From: Cryobacterium psychrophilum
GTDB lineage: Bacteria > Actinomycetota > Actinomycetes > Actinomycetales > Microbacteriaceae
Assembly: GCF_004365915.1 (NCBI RefSeq)
Contig: NZ_SODI01000001.1
Span: forward strand, 186,001 to 250,000
Direction of reading: 5' to 3'
Length of the DNA: 64,000 nt
A model generated the notes under the pieces. The model ran no database searches. It saw nothing but the letters and a program-made list of their open reading frames with translations, and was not told the origin of the DNA. Both the position numbers and the translations under genes were made by a program. Below, piece after piece: positions 1-9,427 of the stretch (the first letter of the stretch is position 1; every line of letters begins with the position of its first letter).

Positions 1-1081
1 GCAGGTAGAAGAGCTGCTCGTCGTCGAAACGTCCCGTGGCGCTGGCGTGACCGGCACCGACGATGTCGCCGGTTTCGATCTCCAGGTTCGGAACGGAGTC
101 GGCCCGAGTGCCCTCGCTGAGCACGAGGTTGCGGTTCTGCTCGTAGCTGTCCGTGCCGGTACCCTTGCTGCCGATCAGCACATCGCCGATCCACACAGTG
201 TGGGCAGCCTTCCCCTGCAGGGCGCCCTTGTAGTTGACGCGGCTGCGGCTCTGCGGAGCATCGTGGTTCACGTACACCTGCTGTTCGAGGTGTTGACCCG
301 CATCGGCGAAGTAGAGACCGAGCAGGTCGGTGTCCGACCCGCTTCCGGCCAGGCGAATTGACGGGCTCACGCGAACGATGCGACCACCGAGCGAAACGAC
401 AACGTGCTTGAGGCGGGCGTCCCGACCCACGGATGCGAAGTGGTTGCTGAGGTGCACCGCCTCGTCGTCCCATTCCTGAACCGTCACAACGGTGAGGTTC
501 GCCGATTCGCCGAGAATGATCTCGACGTTTTCGGTGAGCCTGGCTTCACCTGAGTTCTGCAGGATGACCGTTGCTTGGCTGAACGGCCTGGCTTCGATGA
601 TCGTGTGCGCGGCACGCGGGGCATAACCCAGCGCAGCGCGCGTGATGGTGATCTCTTTGGCCTCTTCACCGTTCACGGTGATGGCCAGCGCCTTCTCGAA
701 GCCGGTCCAGGCGTTCGCAGAGGCGCGCTCCTCCGGCGCGCCGGCGAGACCAATGCGACCGTCGGAGCGTTCGACCCACTCAACGCTCACGTCGGTGCTG
801 TCGGTCGACTCGATCTCATACGGGGAACCATCAAGGTCACCCGCGAGAAGATCGGTGAACTTTGCTACCGGAAGGTACTTCCAGACGGCTTCGCGACCGG
901 TGACGGTTTCGAAGTCGGCGACGTTTGTGCTCTTGAATCGGGCCGAACGGGTCTGCACGGGTACGTAGCCGAAGCGTCCGTCCGCGTGCTTGCTCACCTT
1001 GACAGGCTTGGCAGGTTCGGTTGTAGCCGCAGTGGGCATGGCTGTTGAAGCGCCCTTAGTTGGCGCAGTGGCTGCGGACAT
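1..1081 (-). CDS. sufD: Fe-S cluster assembly protein SufD (3' part cut by the window edge)
   Basis: SufD works with SufB and SufC as the scaffold complex that builds Fe-S clusters in the cytosol. The frame is open from an ATG at 1081 down to position 1, giving about 360 residues with the C-terminus outside the window. The Ala/Thr-rich start is followed by a SufD-like segment with the stretch SARFKSTNVADFE near residue 47. The start codon follows the sufB stop codon with no intervening base, which suggests translational coupling. The gene runs in the sufB-to-sufD order usual in actinobacteria, where sufC normally comes next. Identification rests on its position after sufB and overall similarity as I recall it, so it is slightly less certain than sufB. 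Confidence 0.9.
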   Translation of the reverse strand, partial: MSAATAPTKGASTAMPTAATTEPAKPVKVSKHADGRFGYVPVQTRSARFKSTNVADFETVTGREAVWKYLPVAKFTDLLAGDLDGSPYEIESTDSTDVSVEWVERSDGRIGLAGAPEERASANAWTGFEKALAITVNGEEAKEITITRAALGYAPRAAHTIIEARPFSQATVILQNSGEARLTENVEIILGESANLTVVTVQEWDDEAVHLSNHFASVGRDARLKHVVVSLGGRIVRVSPSIRLAGSGSDTDLLGLYFADAGQHLEQQVYVNHDAPQSRSRVNYKGALQGKAAHTVWIGDVLIGSKGTGTDSYEQNRNLVLSEGTRADSVPNLEIETGDIVGAGHASATGRFDDEQLFYL

Positions 1082-2500
<1,419 letters not shown>

Positions 2501-2600
2501 ATTTACCTCTTCTCTACCCACAACAACCCGGATATTAGTCCGGTCATTCCCGAATCGTTCCCTGTCGAAAAACTGGACTGGGGGAACGAAACAGAATGGA

Positions 2601-2632
2601 TTGCGTGGACAGCTTCATTGCGAACCTAGAAT
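2601..2632 (+). promoter_or_regulatory. Putative ctaA promoter with TTGCGTGGA motif
   Basis: TTGCGTGGA (2601-2609) is followed by a -10-like TAGAAT at 2627-2632. From the end of TTGCGT to the hexamer is exactly 20 bp. The same arrangement occurs upstream of ctaB on the other strand (10375-10406). A start near 2639 would give a leader of about 150 nt before ctaA. The rest of the 288-bp sufB-ctaA gap shows nothing else I can name. Confidence 0.45.
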
Positions 2633-2788
2633 ATTCACGGACCACGTTTTCGTTAGCGCGGCCAACTGGCGTGCACTCATGAAATTACGTGGAACCCCGA
2701 TTCTACAGGCTGTTCGCAGCGATTGTTGTGCTTGCCGGGGTATTCACATGCGCACCCCTCCTGGAACGCAGAACAGAAAGCTGAACCG

Positions 2789-3742
2789 ATGAATCGTATG
2801 TCGTCATGGTTGCCCTCCGTCATCGACTCGCGCACGCGGATGATCGCGTGGATCTACCTCGTGGCGCAGATCCTGCTCGTGGGTACGGGAGGCCTCGTCA
2901 GGTTGACGAGTTCCGGGCTCGGGTGCCCAACGTGGCCAAGATGCACGGCCGATTCGATCGTGAACACCCCGGAAATGGGCATCCACGGGGTCATCGAATT
3001 CGGAAATCGTTTGCTGGGCGTGGCGCTCGGGCTGCTCGCCATCGTCGCCTTCCTCGCCGTCGTGCGGCTCCGACGTGAGCGACCTGACCTCTTTCGGTTG
3101 ACGCTTCTTGCCGGACTCGGGATTCCGGCTCAGGCGGTCATCGGCGGGATCAGCGTGCTCACGCAGCTCAATCCGTATGTAGTGGGATTTCATTTCGTGA
3201 TTTCGGTGCTGCTCGTCGCGCTGTGCACCGCATTCGTGCACCGCGTGTACACCGGCAATGCGCCTCGCTCCCTCGCAGTGCCCCGCAGGGTTCTGATTAC
3301 GGCGTACGTGACGAGCGTGGTGGTTCTGGTGACCATCATTGTGGGTATTCTCACCACGGGTTCTGGCCCCCACGCCGGCGACGCGGAGGCACCGCGGAAC
3401 GGATTGAACTCGGAGCTTCTGCAACACGTTCACAGCTGGCCGGCCTACCTGACCCTCGCCCTGACCCTCACGCTGCTGGTCTTCGTGTTCCGTGCCCGCT
3501 TACCCATGCGGCGCTGGGTCGCGCTTCTGCTCGGCGTCGAACTCCTGCAGATCGCCGGCGGTCTCGTGCAGGCCAATTTGGGACTGCCGCCGTTGCTCGT
3601 CGGCATCCACATGGTGCTCGCCTGCGTGCTGGCCGCGTCGATGACGGCCGTCATTCTCCACCTCAAGCAAACGGATGCCGCTGGGCAGGCCGCGAACAAC
3701 CCGATCCGCACCGGGGCGTCCACCCGCCGCTCGATGTCCTGA
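2789..3742 (+). CDS. ctaA: Heme A synthase CtaA (COX15 family)
   Basis: CtaA oxidises the C8 methyl group of heme O to make heme A for cytochrome aa3 oxidase; it is an integral membrane protein. The 317-residue product has about eight hydrophobic helices and starts with a typical segment, GTGGLVRLTSSGLGCPTWP (about residues 33-51). Conserved His residues for heme binding or catalysis appear in HGVIEFGNR, in GFHFVISV, in LQHVHSWPAY and in VGIHMVLA. The ATG at 2789 is used; an open extension to 2723 lacks family similarity. It is divergent from sufB. Its usual actinobacterial neighbour ctaB lies about 5.7 kb further on, beyond an accessory insertion. Confidence 0.96.
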   Translation: MNRMSSWLPSVIDSRTRMIAWIYLVAQILLVGTGGLVRLTSSGLGCPTWPRCTADSIVNTPEMGIHGVIEFGNRLLGVALGLLAIVAFLAVVRLRRERPDLFRLTLLAGLGIPAQAVIGGISVLTQLNPYVVGFHFVISVLLVALCTAFVHRVYTGNAPRSLAVPRRVLITAYVTSVVVLVTIIVGILTTGSGPHAGDAEAPRNGLNSELLQHVHSWPAYLTLALTLTLLVFVFRARLPMRRWVALLLGVELLQIAGGLVQANLGLPPLLVGIHMVLACVLAASMTAVILHLKQTDAAGQAANNPIRTGASTRRSMS

Positions 3743-3801
3743 GCCGGGAGGAATTCCCTGTTTCCGGCGGAAAATTCGGACACCACGAGGCAGACCCGGT
3801 G

Positions 3802-3807
3802 TATTCT
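3802..3807 (+). promoter_or_regulatory. -10-like TATTCT, predicted leaderless start for the 3814 gene
   Basis: TATTCT is separated by six bases from the ATG at 3814, so transcription would begin at the A of the start codon. No Shine-Dalgarno sequence precedes that ATG. A short imperfect inverted repeat (TTTCC-GGC-GGAAA, about 3759-3771) lies between ctaA and this hexamer. Confidence 0.4.
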
Positions 3808-3813
3808 CCATGC

Positions 3814-4401
3814 ATGCATCTCGTCGAGAGAGCCGTTTGGGAACCGCCGGACGATGAGTCACGTCTGGTGGAATTTGGGCCGCCCATATTCGGATTCGTA
3901 CCCCAGCCACGACTTCAGGAGCGGGGCTGGGACTGGTACTCGTCCCATGGCGTCACCCTGGAGGCGGAAGCGCACTATTGGCTTGCCGACCGAACGGGAA
4001 ACTTCTGGTTCGAGGATTCACCGGTCGGCCCGGTGGGACTTGCCGAGTTGCGCGGATTCGTCTTCACCGACCGGTCTGGGTCAACAAAACGCGGTGGCGA
4101 TCCGATCCGTGACGCGCTCAATCAGCACCTACAGTACGTCGTCATGAACCACACCAAGAACCCGCATGAATTCGGGTCCAAGGAGTGGGCAGACCTGCAC
4201 ACACGCCAACAGAATCAGGTCGAGCAGTCCCGGGCCCAGAAGGCGGACCTTCAGGTCGAACAGAACCTCTACCCCGCAATTGCCGTCACCGTGGCCCGGT
4301 TTCGGGCCACGACCGCAGCCATCAGCGGGCGAATCGTCACGGTCGTGCTGCACGAGGCAGACGTCGACAAGATCGAACCCGTGCTGACTCGCCGCCTCTA
4401 A
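3814..4401 (+). CDS. Hypothetical protein, 195 aa
   Basis: I do not recognise this protein. It is soluble-looking, without signal peptide or membrane helix. The N-terminal half is rich in Trp, Tyr and Phe (WDWYSSHG, AHYWLADRTGNFWFEDSP at about residues 40-70). The C-terminal half is more helical and charged (HTRQQNQVEQSRAQKADLQVE), ending in a short beta-rich segment. Codon use looks like its neighbours. It follows ctaA in the same direction after a 71-bp gap. The start is set by the -10-like hexamer six bases upstream (leaderless model); an out-of-frame ATG at 3810 is not used. The 146 bp downstream, before the convergent SDR gene, contain a CACCGGCCGGTG palindrome (4419-4430) and nothing else I can identify. 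Confidence 0.7.
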   Translation: MHLVERAVWEPPDDESRLVEFGPPIFGFVPQPRLQERGWDWYSSHGVTLEAEAHYWLADRTGNFWFEDSPVGPVGLAELRGFVFTDRSGSTKRGGDPIRDALNQHLQYVVMNHTKNPHEFGSKEWADLHTRQQNQVEQSRAQKADLQVEQNLYPAIAVTVARFRATTAAISGRIVTVVLHEADVDKIEPVLTRRL

Positions 4402-4547
4402 GCGTCGATCCACCGGCCCACCGGCCGGTGATGTTGCGTAGTGGTTGTGCGGCATTGGGCGGGGTGGTCAGGTGGTGGATGGCCGCGGTGGGACACACAC
4501 GACACGCACCGGCGACCTCTTCGATGAGAGCGGGGACCTGGAATCAA

Positions 4548-5315
4548 CTACTCGCGGGGCGTTGCCCAGGGGGCGTGGTCTGTGTAGTGGGAGAGGCCAG
4601 CGGTTTCGCCGCCGTCGGCAACGAACTCCGCACCGGTAGAGAAGCTTGATTCATCGCTGGCCAGGAAGAGCACGAGGTTGGCTACTTCGCGGGGTTCACC
4701 GATGCGGTGCAGCGCGACGTGATTCTGCGGCAGGTCGAGCCCCTCAGTCATCGGCGTTCTGATCGCACCGGGGTGCACGGAGTTCACGCGAACGTTGTAC
4801 CTGGCCAGGTCGAGTGCGACCGCCTTGGTGAGGCCTCTCACGCCGAACTTGGCGGCGGTGTAACCGGGGAGCGCTTCGTATCCGTGTAGTCCAGCCGTTG
4901 ACGAAATGTTGATGATCGATCCGGCCCTGGACTTCGTGATCTCGAGGGTTGCTGCCTTAATGCCAAGGAACACGCCGGTGAGGTTGATCGCGATGATCGT
5001 GTTCCACGACTCGACCGTATACTCCTCGATGGGGCCGAAGTTGACGATGCCGGCGTTGTTCACCAGGATGTCGAGGCAGCCGAAGGTGTCGACCGCGGTC
5101 CTGACCGCGACCTCCCAGTCGTCGAGTTTCGTGACGTCGAGGTGAACGAACCGAACGCCGTCGCCGAGTTCCGCAGCGAGGGCTGTGCCCTCATCATCGA
5201 GGATGTCGCCCAGCACGACCTTCGCGCCTTCCTGAACGAGCAGCCGGGCCTGCGAGGCTCCCAGCCCTCGGGCTCCACCGCTGATGAGTGCCACTTTTCC
5301 GCGGACGCGTTCCAT
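4548..5315 (-). CDS. SDR-family NAD(P)-dependent oxidoreductase
   Basis: A classical short-chain dehydrogenase/reductase of 255 residues. It has the Rossmann glycine motif SGGARGLG (residues 12-19), an Asp at about residue 37 after the second strand that favours NAD(H), NNAG (86-89), and a catalytic set N111, S139, Y152 and K156 (YTAAK). The fold is closest in my reading to 3-alpha/20-beta-hydroxysteroid dehydrogenase-like SDRs, but the substrate cannot be read from sequence. The start at 5315 has GGAAAGG upstream; an in-frame ATG at 5336 is possible. It stands alone, convergent with the 3814 gene and downstream of the osmoprotectant operon, from which a large palindrome separates it. Confidence 0.9.
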   Translation of the reverse strand: MERVRGKVALISGGARGLGASQARLLVQEGAKVVLGDILDDEGTALAAELGDGVRFVHLDVTKLDDWEVAVRTAVDTFGCLDILVNNAGIVNFGPIEEYTVESWNTIIAINLTGVFLGIKAATLEITKSRAGSIINISSTAGLHGYEALPGYTAAKFGVRGLTKAVALDLARYNVRVNSVHPGAIRTPMTEGLDLPQNHVALHRIGEPREVANLVLFLASDESSFSTGAEFVADGGETAGLSHYTDHAPWATPRE

Positions 5316-5461
5316 GGAGGTTTCCCTTTCCATCATGCTCGTGGAGAGACGGCGTCATCCCGTCACGGCTGAAGCTACACCCGTTGGTCGCCATGGTGGT
5401 GGAATAGTCAGGCACCGAGCTGGACCTATGGAACAGCTCAGCCAAGAGATGCCCTCCTGAT

Positions 5462-5496
5462 GGGTGAATAGTTGTTGGGGTAACAACTATTCCCCC
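5462..5496. promoter_or_regulatory. Long perfect inverted repeat upstream of the SDR gene
   Basis: GAATAGTTGTT (5466-5476) and AACAACTATTC (5482-5492) are perfect 11-bp arms around a GGGGT loop, extended by GGG/CCC after one mismatch. No T-run follows on either strand, so it is a poor intrinsic terminator. It lies between the stop of the osmoprotectant operon (5572) and the SDR start (5315), so an operator for the SDR gene or a stem at the operon's 3' end are both possible. The rest of the 5316-5571 gap is unremarkable. Confidence 0.55.
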
Positions 5497-5571
5497 TGAT
5501 CAAGAGGGTATTTTCTGCTCAACGGGTCGCTACGGCCTCACGTCGACCGGTGGATCGAGGTTGCGGTGCGG

Positions 5572-6570
5572 TTACGCGGGATCGGTGATGAACCCTTCGG
5601 ATTTCATCCATTCGAACGCCACGTAGGCGGGTTCCTCGCCATCGACGTCGACTTTGCGGTTGAGAGAGCGCAGAACCTCGTTCGTGAGGCTCGGGGATAT
5701 CTGGGCGAAGACGTCCATCAGCTCGGGATACTGCGTGAGCGTCTCTGTGAAGAACACGGGGGCAACGTTGTACGCCGGGAAGAATCCGAGGTCGTCCTCC
5801 AGCACGGAGAGGTCGAGGGCATCGATACGCCCGTCGGTCGTGAAGACTTCGCCGAAGTTGCACGCACCGCTGTCCGTCGCACTGTAGATGGCGCCGGTGT
5901 CGTAGATTCCCACGTTCTCGTCCGGTACACCGTCCGCGGCTCCCCTCGTCAGCCCGTAGTGCTCGAGCATCGGGTTCAAGCCATCGGGTCGTGAGTTGAA
6001 CTCGGCCTCGACACAGAATGTGCGGTCCTCGACCGGAAGCGCAGCGAGCTCGGACATCGTGGTGATTCCACCGAGCTCGGCTACCGCCTCGCTCCGCACA
6101 CCCAACGCATAGGTGTTGTTCATTGGCGCCGGAGCACCCCAGGTTAGACCGTTGTTGATATCGATGTCGTACACGGCCTGCCATTGCTCCTGCTGGTCCG
6201 GAATGGCCGTGGTCTGTCCCATGTACGTGAGCCAGGCCGTTCCCGTGTACTCCCACAGGAGGTCTGCCTGCCCCGACAGAATGAGTTCACGGGCGGGTTG
6301 GCTGCCGGGGACGTTGCTCAGGTCGTTCACCGTGAATCCCGCTGCGGATGCGGCAAGCACGGCGATCTTCCCCAGGATGAGCTGCTCAGTATAATTCTTC
6401 GACGTGACGGTCAGTTCCGCGCCATCGACGCCGGAAACTGGTGTGATCGACCCCGGGCCGAGCGCGGGAACGAACGCGGTCGCCGGCTGTAGACCACAGC
6501 CGGAGAGCGCCAGCCCTGCAACGGTCAGGACTCCGGCCACGAGCGAGAAGCGACGGTACTTCGAAGACAT
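5572..6570 (-). CDS. opuCC: Osmoprotectant ABC transporter substrate-binding lipoprotein (OpuCC/ProX-like)
   Basis: Predicted extracytoplasmic receptor that captures glycine betaine, choline, carnitine or similar osmolytes. The 332-residue product has a lipoprotein signal peptide with lipobox LSGC (Cys25) and then the OpuAC-type fold. The start of the mature domain, LTVTSKNYTEQLILGKI, matches the quaternary-amine-binding subgroup. It is the last gene of a four-gene operon and begins directly after the upstream permease stop codon, with no gap. Ligand specificity cannot be assigned; the aromatic cage residues were not mapped. Confidence 0.92.
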   Translation of the reverse strand: MSSKYRRFSLVAGVLTVAGLALSGCGLQPATAFVPALGPGSITPVSGVDGAELTVTSKNYTEQLILGKIAVLAASAAGFTVNDLSNVPGSQPARELILSGQADLLWEYTGTAWLTYMGQTTAIPDQQEQWQAVYDIDINNGLTWGAPAPMNNTYALGVRSEAVAELGGITTMSELAALPVEDRTFCVEAEFNSRPDGLNPMLEHYGLTRGAADGVPDENVGIYDTGAIYSATDSGACNFGEVFTTDGRIDALDLSVLEDDLGFFPAYNVAPVFFTETLTQYPELMDVFAQISPSLTNEVLRSLNRKVDVDGEEPAYVAFEWMKSEGFITDPA

Positions 6571-7365
6571 TTAGATTCCCTTCGGGCGAGCGACGTGTTC
6601 AACGACGCGTCCGACCCAGTCGATCAACAGGGCCAGCAGGGCAACAAGCACGGCACCGGTCACGAGAACGACCGTGAGATTGAGATTGACGCCGGTCGTG
6701 ATGAGAATTCCGAGCCCCCCACCATTGATGAAGGTGGCGAGTGCGGCCGTGCCCACGAGCAGGACCAGTGCCGTCCGAATGCCGGACAGCATCACCGGAA
6801 CCGCGAGGGGCAGCTCGACCTTGAAGAGAACCGCAGTCGCGCTCATACCCATTCCGCGACCCGCCTCCACCAAACGCGGGTCCACTTGCTGCAGGCCCAC
6901 CATGGTGTTGCGCAGTACCGGGAGTACCGCGTACAGCACCAGACCCACGGTGGCTGCCCAGAATCCGAAGCCGAGCCAGAAGGCCAGGAGAACGACCACA
7001 CCAACCGCCGGGGCGGCCTGCCCGACGTTTGCGAGGGCGAGGATCGGTCCGGTGAAACGGCGCAGGGGGCGCCGAGTGAGCAGGATGCCAACGGGGATGG
7101 CAAGGGCCAGCACGATGACAGCGGCGAGCAGCGTGAGCTGGAGGTGCTCAACGGTGTACCCCCACAGCGCATCGGGGGCCAGCGTGTTGAGCTCCGTGGG
7201 AGTGAGCTTGGCGGTGAGCAGCCAGACGACCAGTGCCAGGAAGGCGGCGAGGATACCGGCGAGCTGGAAGACGAGGCCCCTCCACGCCAGCCAGCGCGTC
7301 CGGGCCAGCGTCGGGACGACGGCCGGAAGGGTGGTCACGGGCGAACCGGTCACGACGGTGCTCAC
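6571..7365 (-). CDS. Osmoprotectant ABC transporter permease (OpuCB/OpuCD type)
   Basis: Membrane component of the osmolyte importer. It has 264 residues, a long N-terminal extension with one helix (about residues 29-50), then the five-to-six-helix binding-protein-dependent permease domain. The cytoplasmic EAA-like loop reads VEAGRGMGMSATAVLFKVELP. Its start overlaps the ATPase stop by 4 bp (ATGA). It is paralogous to the other permease of the operon (8608-9297); the pair presumably forms the heterodimeric channel as in OpuC systems. Confidence 0.93.
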   Translation of the reverse strand: MSTVVTGSPVTTLPAVVPTLARTRWLAWRGLVFQLAGILAAFLALVVWLLTAKLTPTELNTLAPDALWGYTVEHLQLTLLAAVIVLALAIPVGILLTRRPLRRFTGPILALANVGQAAPAVGVVVLLAFWLGFGFWAATVGLVLYAVLPVLRNTMVGLQQVDPRLVEAGRGMGMSATAVLFKVELPLAVPVMLSGIRTALVLLVGTAALATFINGGGLGILITTGVNLNLTVVLVTGAVLVALLALLIDWVGRVVEHVARPKGI

Positions 7366-8615
7366 GGCTGGGCCGGCTCACCAGTAGTGGCGGCGGCTGC
7401 AGCCTGGAAGACGCCGGTGTTCAGGCCCACCGGCGCATTCGCCGACTGCACGGCTGCGGCGCCCTGCGCCTTCGTAATCGCGTCCATGATCGTTTTTACG
7501 TTGATGACGCCCTTGAACATATCCCGGCGTCCGGTCACGAGCGCGGCTCCGGCGCTCGATACGAGCATCGTATCCAGCGCATCGTTCAGGGTCGCCCGGT
7601 AGCCGACGACGGGAAGCTTCGGGTCGGGGACGTTCGTAATTGTCTCCAAACGCTCCAGCTGGCGCAGCGAGAGCCACTGGATCGGACGGTCGCGTTCGTC
7701 CACGATGACCGCGTGGCCATGCCCGGCCGTCTCTGCCCGGCTCAGCACGTCTGCGGCCCGCTCCCCCGGTTTACCGACAACGGCTTCGCCCAGCCCCACC
7801 TCGGCCACCCGGGTGAGGGTGAGCTGTTTGAGCCCGGCACCGGACCCGATGAAGTCCTCGACGAACTCGTTGGCGGGTTCCGCCAGAATTCGCTCTGGCG
7901 TGTCGTACTGCACGAGCTGGGCGCCCTCGTTGAAGATTGCGATCCAATCCCCAAGTTTGACTGCCTCATCGAAGTCGTGTGTGACACAAACGATGGTCTT
8001 CTGCAGTTCCTCCTGAATGCTCAGGAGTTCGTCTTGCAGGCGTAGCCGGGTGATCGGGTCGACGGCGCCGAAAGGCTCATCCATGAGCAGCACGGGCGGG
8101 TCAGCGGCCAAAGCACGCGCGACACCCACGCGTTGCTGCTGTCCACCGGACAGCTCATTGGGGTACCGATCGCGGTACAAAGCGGGGTCCAGCGACACGA
8201 GTTCGAGCAGCTCATCGACACGTGCCGCAATGCGGGCCTTGTCCCAACCCAGCATCTTGGGGACGATGCCGATGTTGGTGGCGACGGTCATGTGGGGGAA
8301 CAGGCCGCCGGCCTGGATGACGTAGCCGATGCCGCGTCGGAGTTCGTCACCGTTCATGCCGGTCACGTCATTGCCGCCGACGACGATCTTGCCCTCCGAG
8401 GGCTCAATCAAACGGTTGATCATTTTGAGTGTCGTGGTTTTGCCACACCCGGACGGTCCGACCAGCATCACGATCTTGCCCGCCGGAATCTCCATGGTGA
8501 GACCAGCGACAGCCGGCTTTTCCTGCCCAGGGAATCTCTTCGTCACCACGTCAAGCAGAATGCTCACACCGGTGACCTCGATGGATGGGACGGATTCTGT
8601 AGTTGATTCAGACAC
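7362..8615 (-). CDS. opuCA: Osmoprotectant ABC transporter ATP-binding protein with CBS domains (OpuCA/ProV-like)
   Basis: ATPase that powers osmolyte import. In 417 residues it shows Walker A GPSGCGKT (53-60), a Q-loop region (VIQAGGLFPH), the signature LSGGQ (155-159), Walker B ending LLMDE (Asp179/Glu180) and the H-loop His213. A C-terminal CBS-domain pair spans about residues 285-390; such domains are thought to sense ionic strength or nucleotides in this family. A low-complexity Ala-rich tail follows. It overlaps the upstream permease by 8 bp and the downstream permease by 4 bp, so the four genes are tightly coupled. Confidence 0.95.
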   Translation of the reverse strand: MSESTTESVPSIEVTGVSILLDVVTKRFPGQEKPAVAGLTMEIPAGKIVMLVGPSGCGKTTTLKMINRLIEPSEGKIVVGGNDVTGMNGDELRRGIGYVIQAGGLFPHMTVATNIGIVPKMLGWDKARIAARVDELLELVSLDPALYRDRYPNELSGGQQQRVGVARALAADPPVLLMDEPFGAVDPITRLRLQDELLSIQEELQKTIVCVTHDFDEAVKLGDWIAIFNEGAQLVQYDTPERILAEPANEFVEDFIGSGAGLKQLTLTRVAEVGLGEAVVGKPGERAADVLSRAETAGHGHAVIVDERDRPIQWLSLRQLERLETITNVPDPKLPVVGYRATLNDALDTMLVSSAGAALVTGRRDMFKGVINVKTIMDAITKAQGAAAVQSANAPVGLNTGVFQAAAAATTGEPAQP

Positions 8616-9297
8616 GGATACCTCGCGGAGTTGTCAGCCGGCCGAGGCCGACGAGAAGAAGATCAAGAATGAGGGCGAGCACGATGACGCCGATGACACC
8701 CGTCAGGACCGATTCAAGAGAATTGGCGCCGCCGAGCCTGGAGAGTCCGGAGAAAATGAATCCGCCCAGACCCGGACCGAGGGCGTACGCGCTGATTGCC
8801 GCGATACCCATGACCATCTGGGCTGACACCCGAACCCCGGTCAAAATGACGGGCCAGGCAATCGGGAGCTCAACCTGCAGCAGGGTCCGGAACCGACTCA
8901 TCCCGATACCGCGGGCCGATTCGACGATTGCGGGCGAGACTCCGGAGAGCCCCACGACCGCATTTCGCAGGACGGGGAGCGTGGCGAAGAAGGTCACCAC
9001 AATGACGGCCGGCAAGACCCCGAAACCAATAGGGGCGATGAGGAGACCGATGAAGGCGAAGGACGGAATCGTCAGTCCAATGGCCGAAACGGAGTTCGCG
9101 ACCGCGCTGAGGCTCTTGCTGCGATACACGAGCGCGGCGAGAACGACGGCGAGGAGAGTGGCGAGCAAGAGGCATTGCACCACGAGACTGAAGTGCTGCC
9201 AGCTTGAGAACAGGATTTGATCAAACCTGTTCCCTAGAAAATCCAACACTTTCAAACCCACTTCGCTTCGATGACTTTGGGGCACCGACACCGACAC
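8608..9297 (-). CDS. Osmoprotectant ABC transporter permease (OpuCB/OpuCD type), first gene of operon
   Basis: The 229-residue integral membrane subunit has five to six helices and the permease-family loop VESARGIGMSRFRTLLQVELP. It is shorter than its paralogue at 6571-7365 because it lacks the N-terminal extra segment. As the first gene of the operon it sits about 90 bp downstream of an ATTGTG-N8-CACAAT inverted repeat that could be its control site. The start could be a few codons further in; the ATG at 9297 is the longest reasonable choice. Confidence 0.92.
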   Translation of the reverse strand: MSVSVPQSHRSEVGLKVLDFLGNRFDQILFSSWQHFSLVVQCLLLATLLAVVLAALVYRSKSLSAVANSVSAIGLTIPSFAFIGLLIAPIGFGVLPAVIVVTFFATLPVLRNAVVGLSGVSPAIVESARGIGMSRFRTLLQVELPIAWPVILTGVRVSAQMVMGIAAISAYALGPGLGGFIFSGLSRLGGANSLESVLTGVIGVIVLALILDLLLVGLGRLTTPRGIRV

Positions 9298-9385
9298 TCG
9301 CGACGATGTCGCCGTGCCGAGCCCTACGCGGTAGCGGGCCCAGGTCCGCGGTGAGGGTGTAGGCCCACTATATACGTATGACTAC

Positions 9386-9405
9386 ATTGTGGGTTTTGAC
9401 ACAAT
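9386..9405. promoter_or_regulatory. Inverted repeat ATTGTG-N8-CACAAT upstream of the osmoprotectant operon
   Basis: Perfect 6-bp arms at 9386-9391 and 9400-9405 lie in the gap between the osmoprotectant operon (start 9297) and the ctaB stop codon (9428). A TATATAGT stretch, -10-like on the minus strand, is nearby at about 9369-9376. The position suits a repressor or activator site for the transporter operon. The regulator is unknown; no regulatory gene is adjacent. Confidence 0.35.
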
Positions 9406-9427
9406 TCTCTCGTTGACCGCGCGGGCG

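Noticed and set aside
4419..4430. CACCGGCCGGTG as a terminator between the 3814 gene and the SDR gene
   Set aside because: Only a 12-bp palindrome with no loop or T-run; too common in GC-rich DNA to call.
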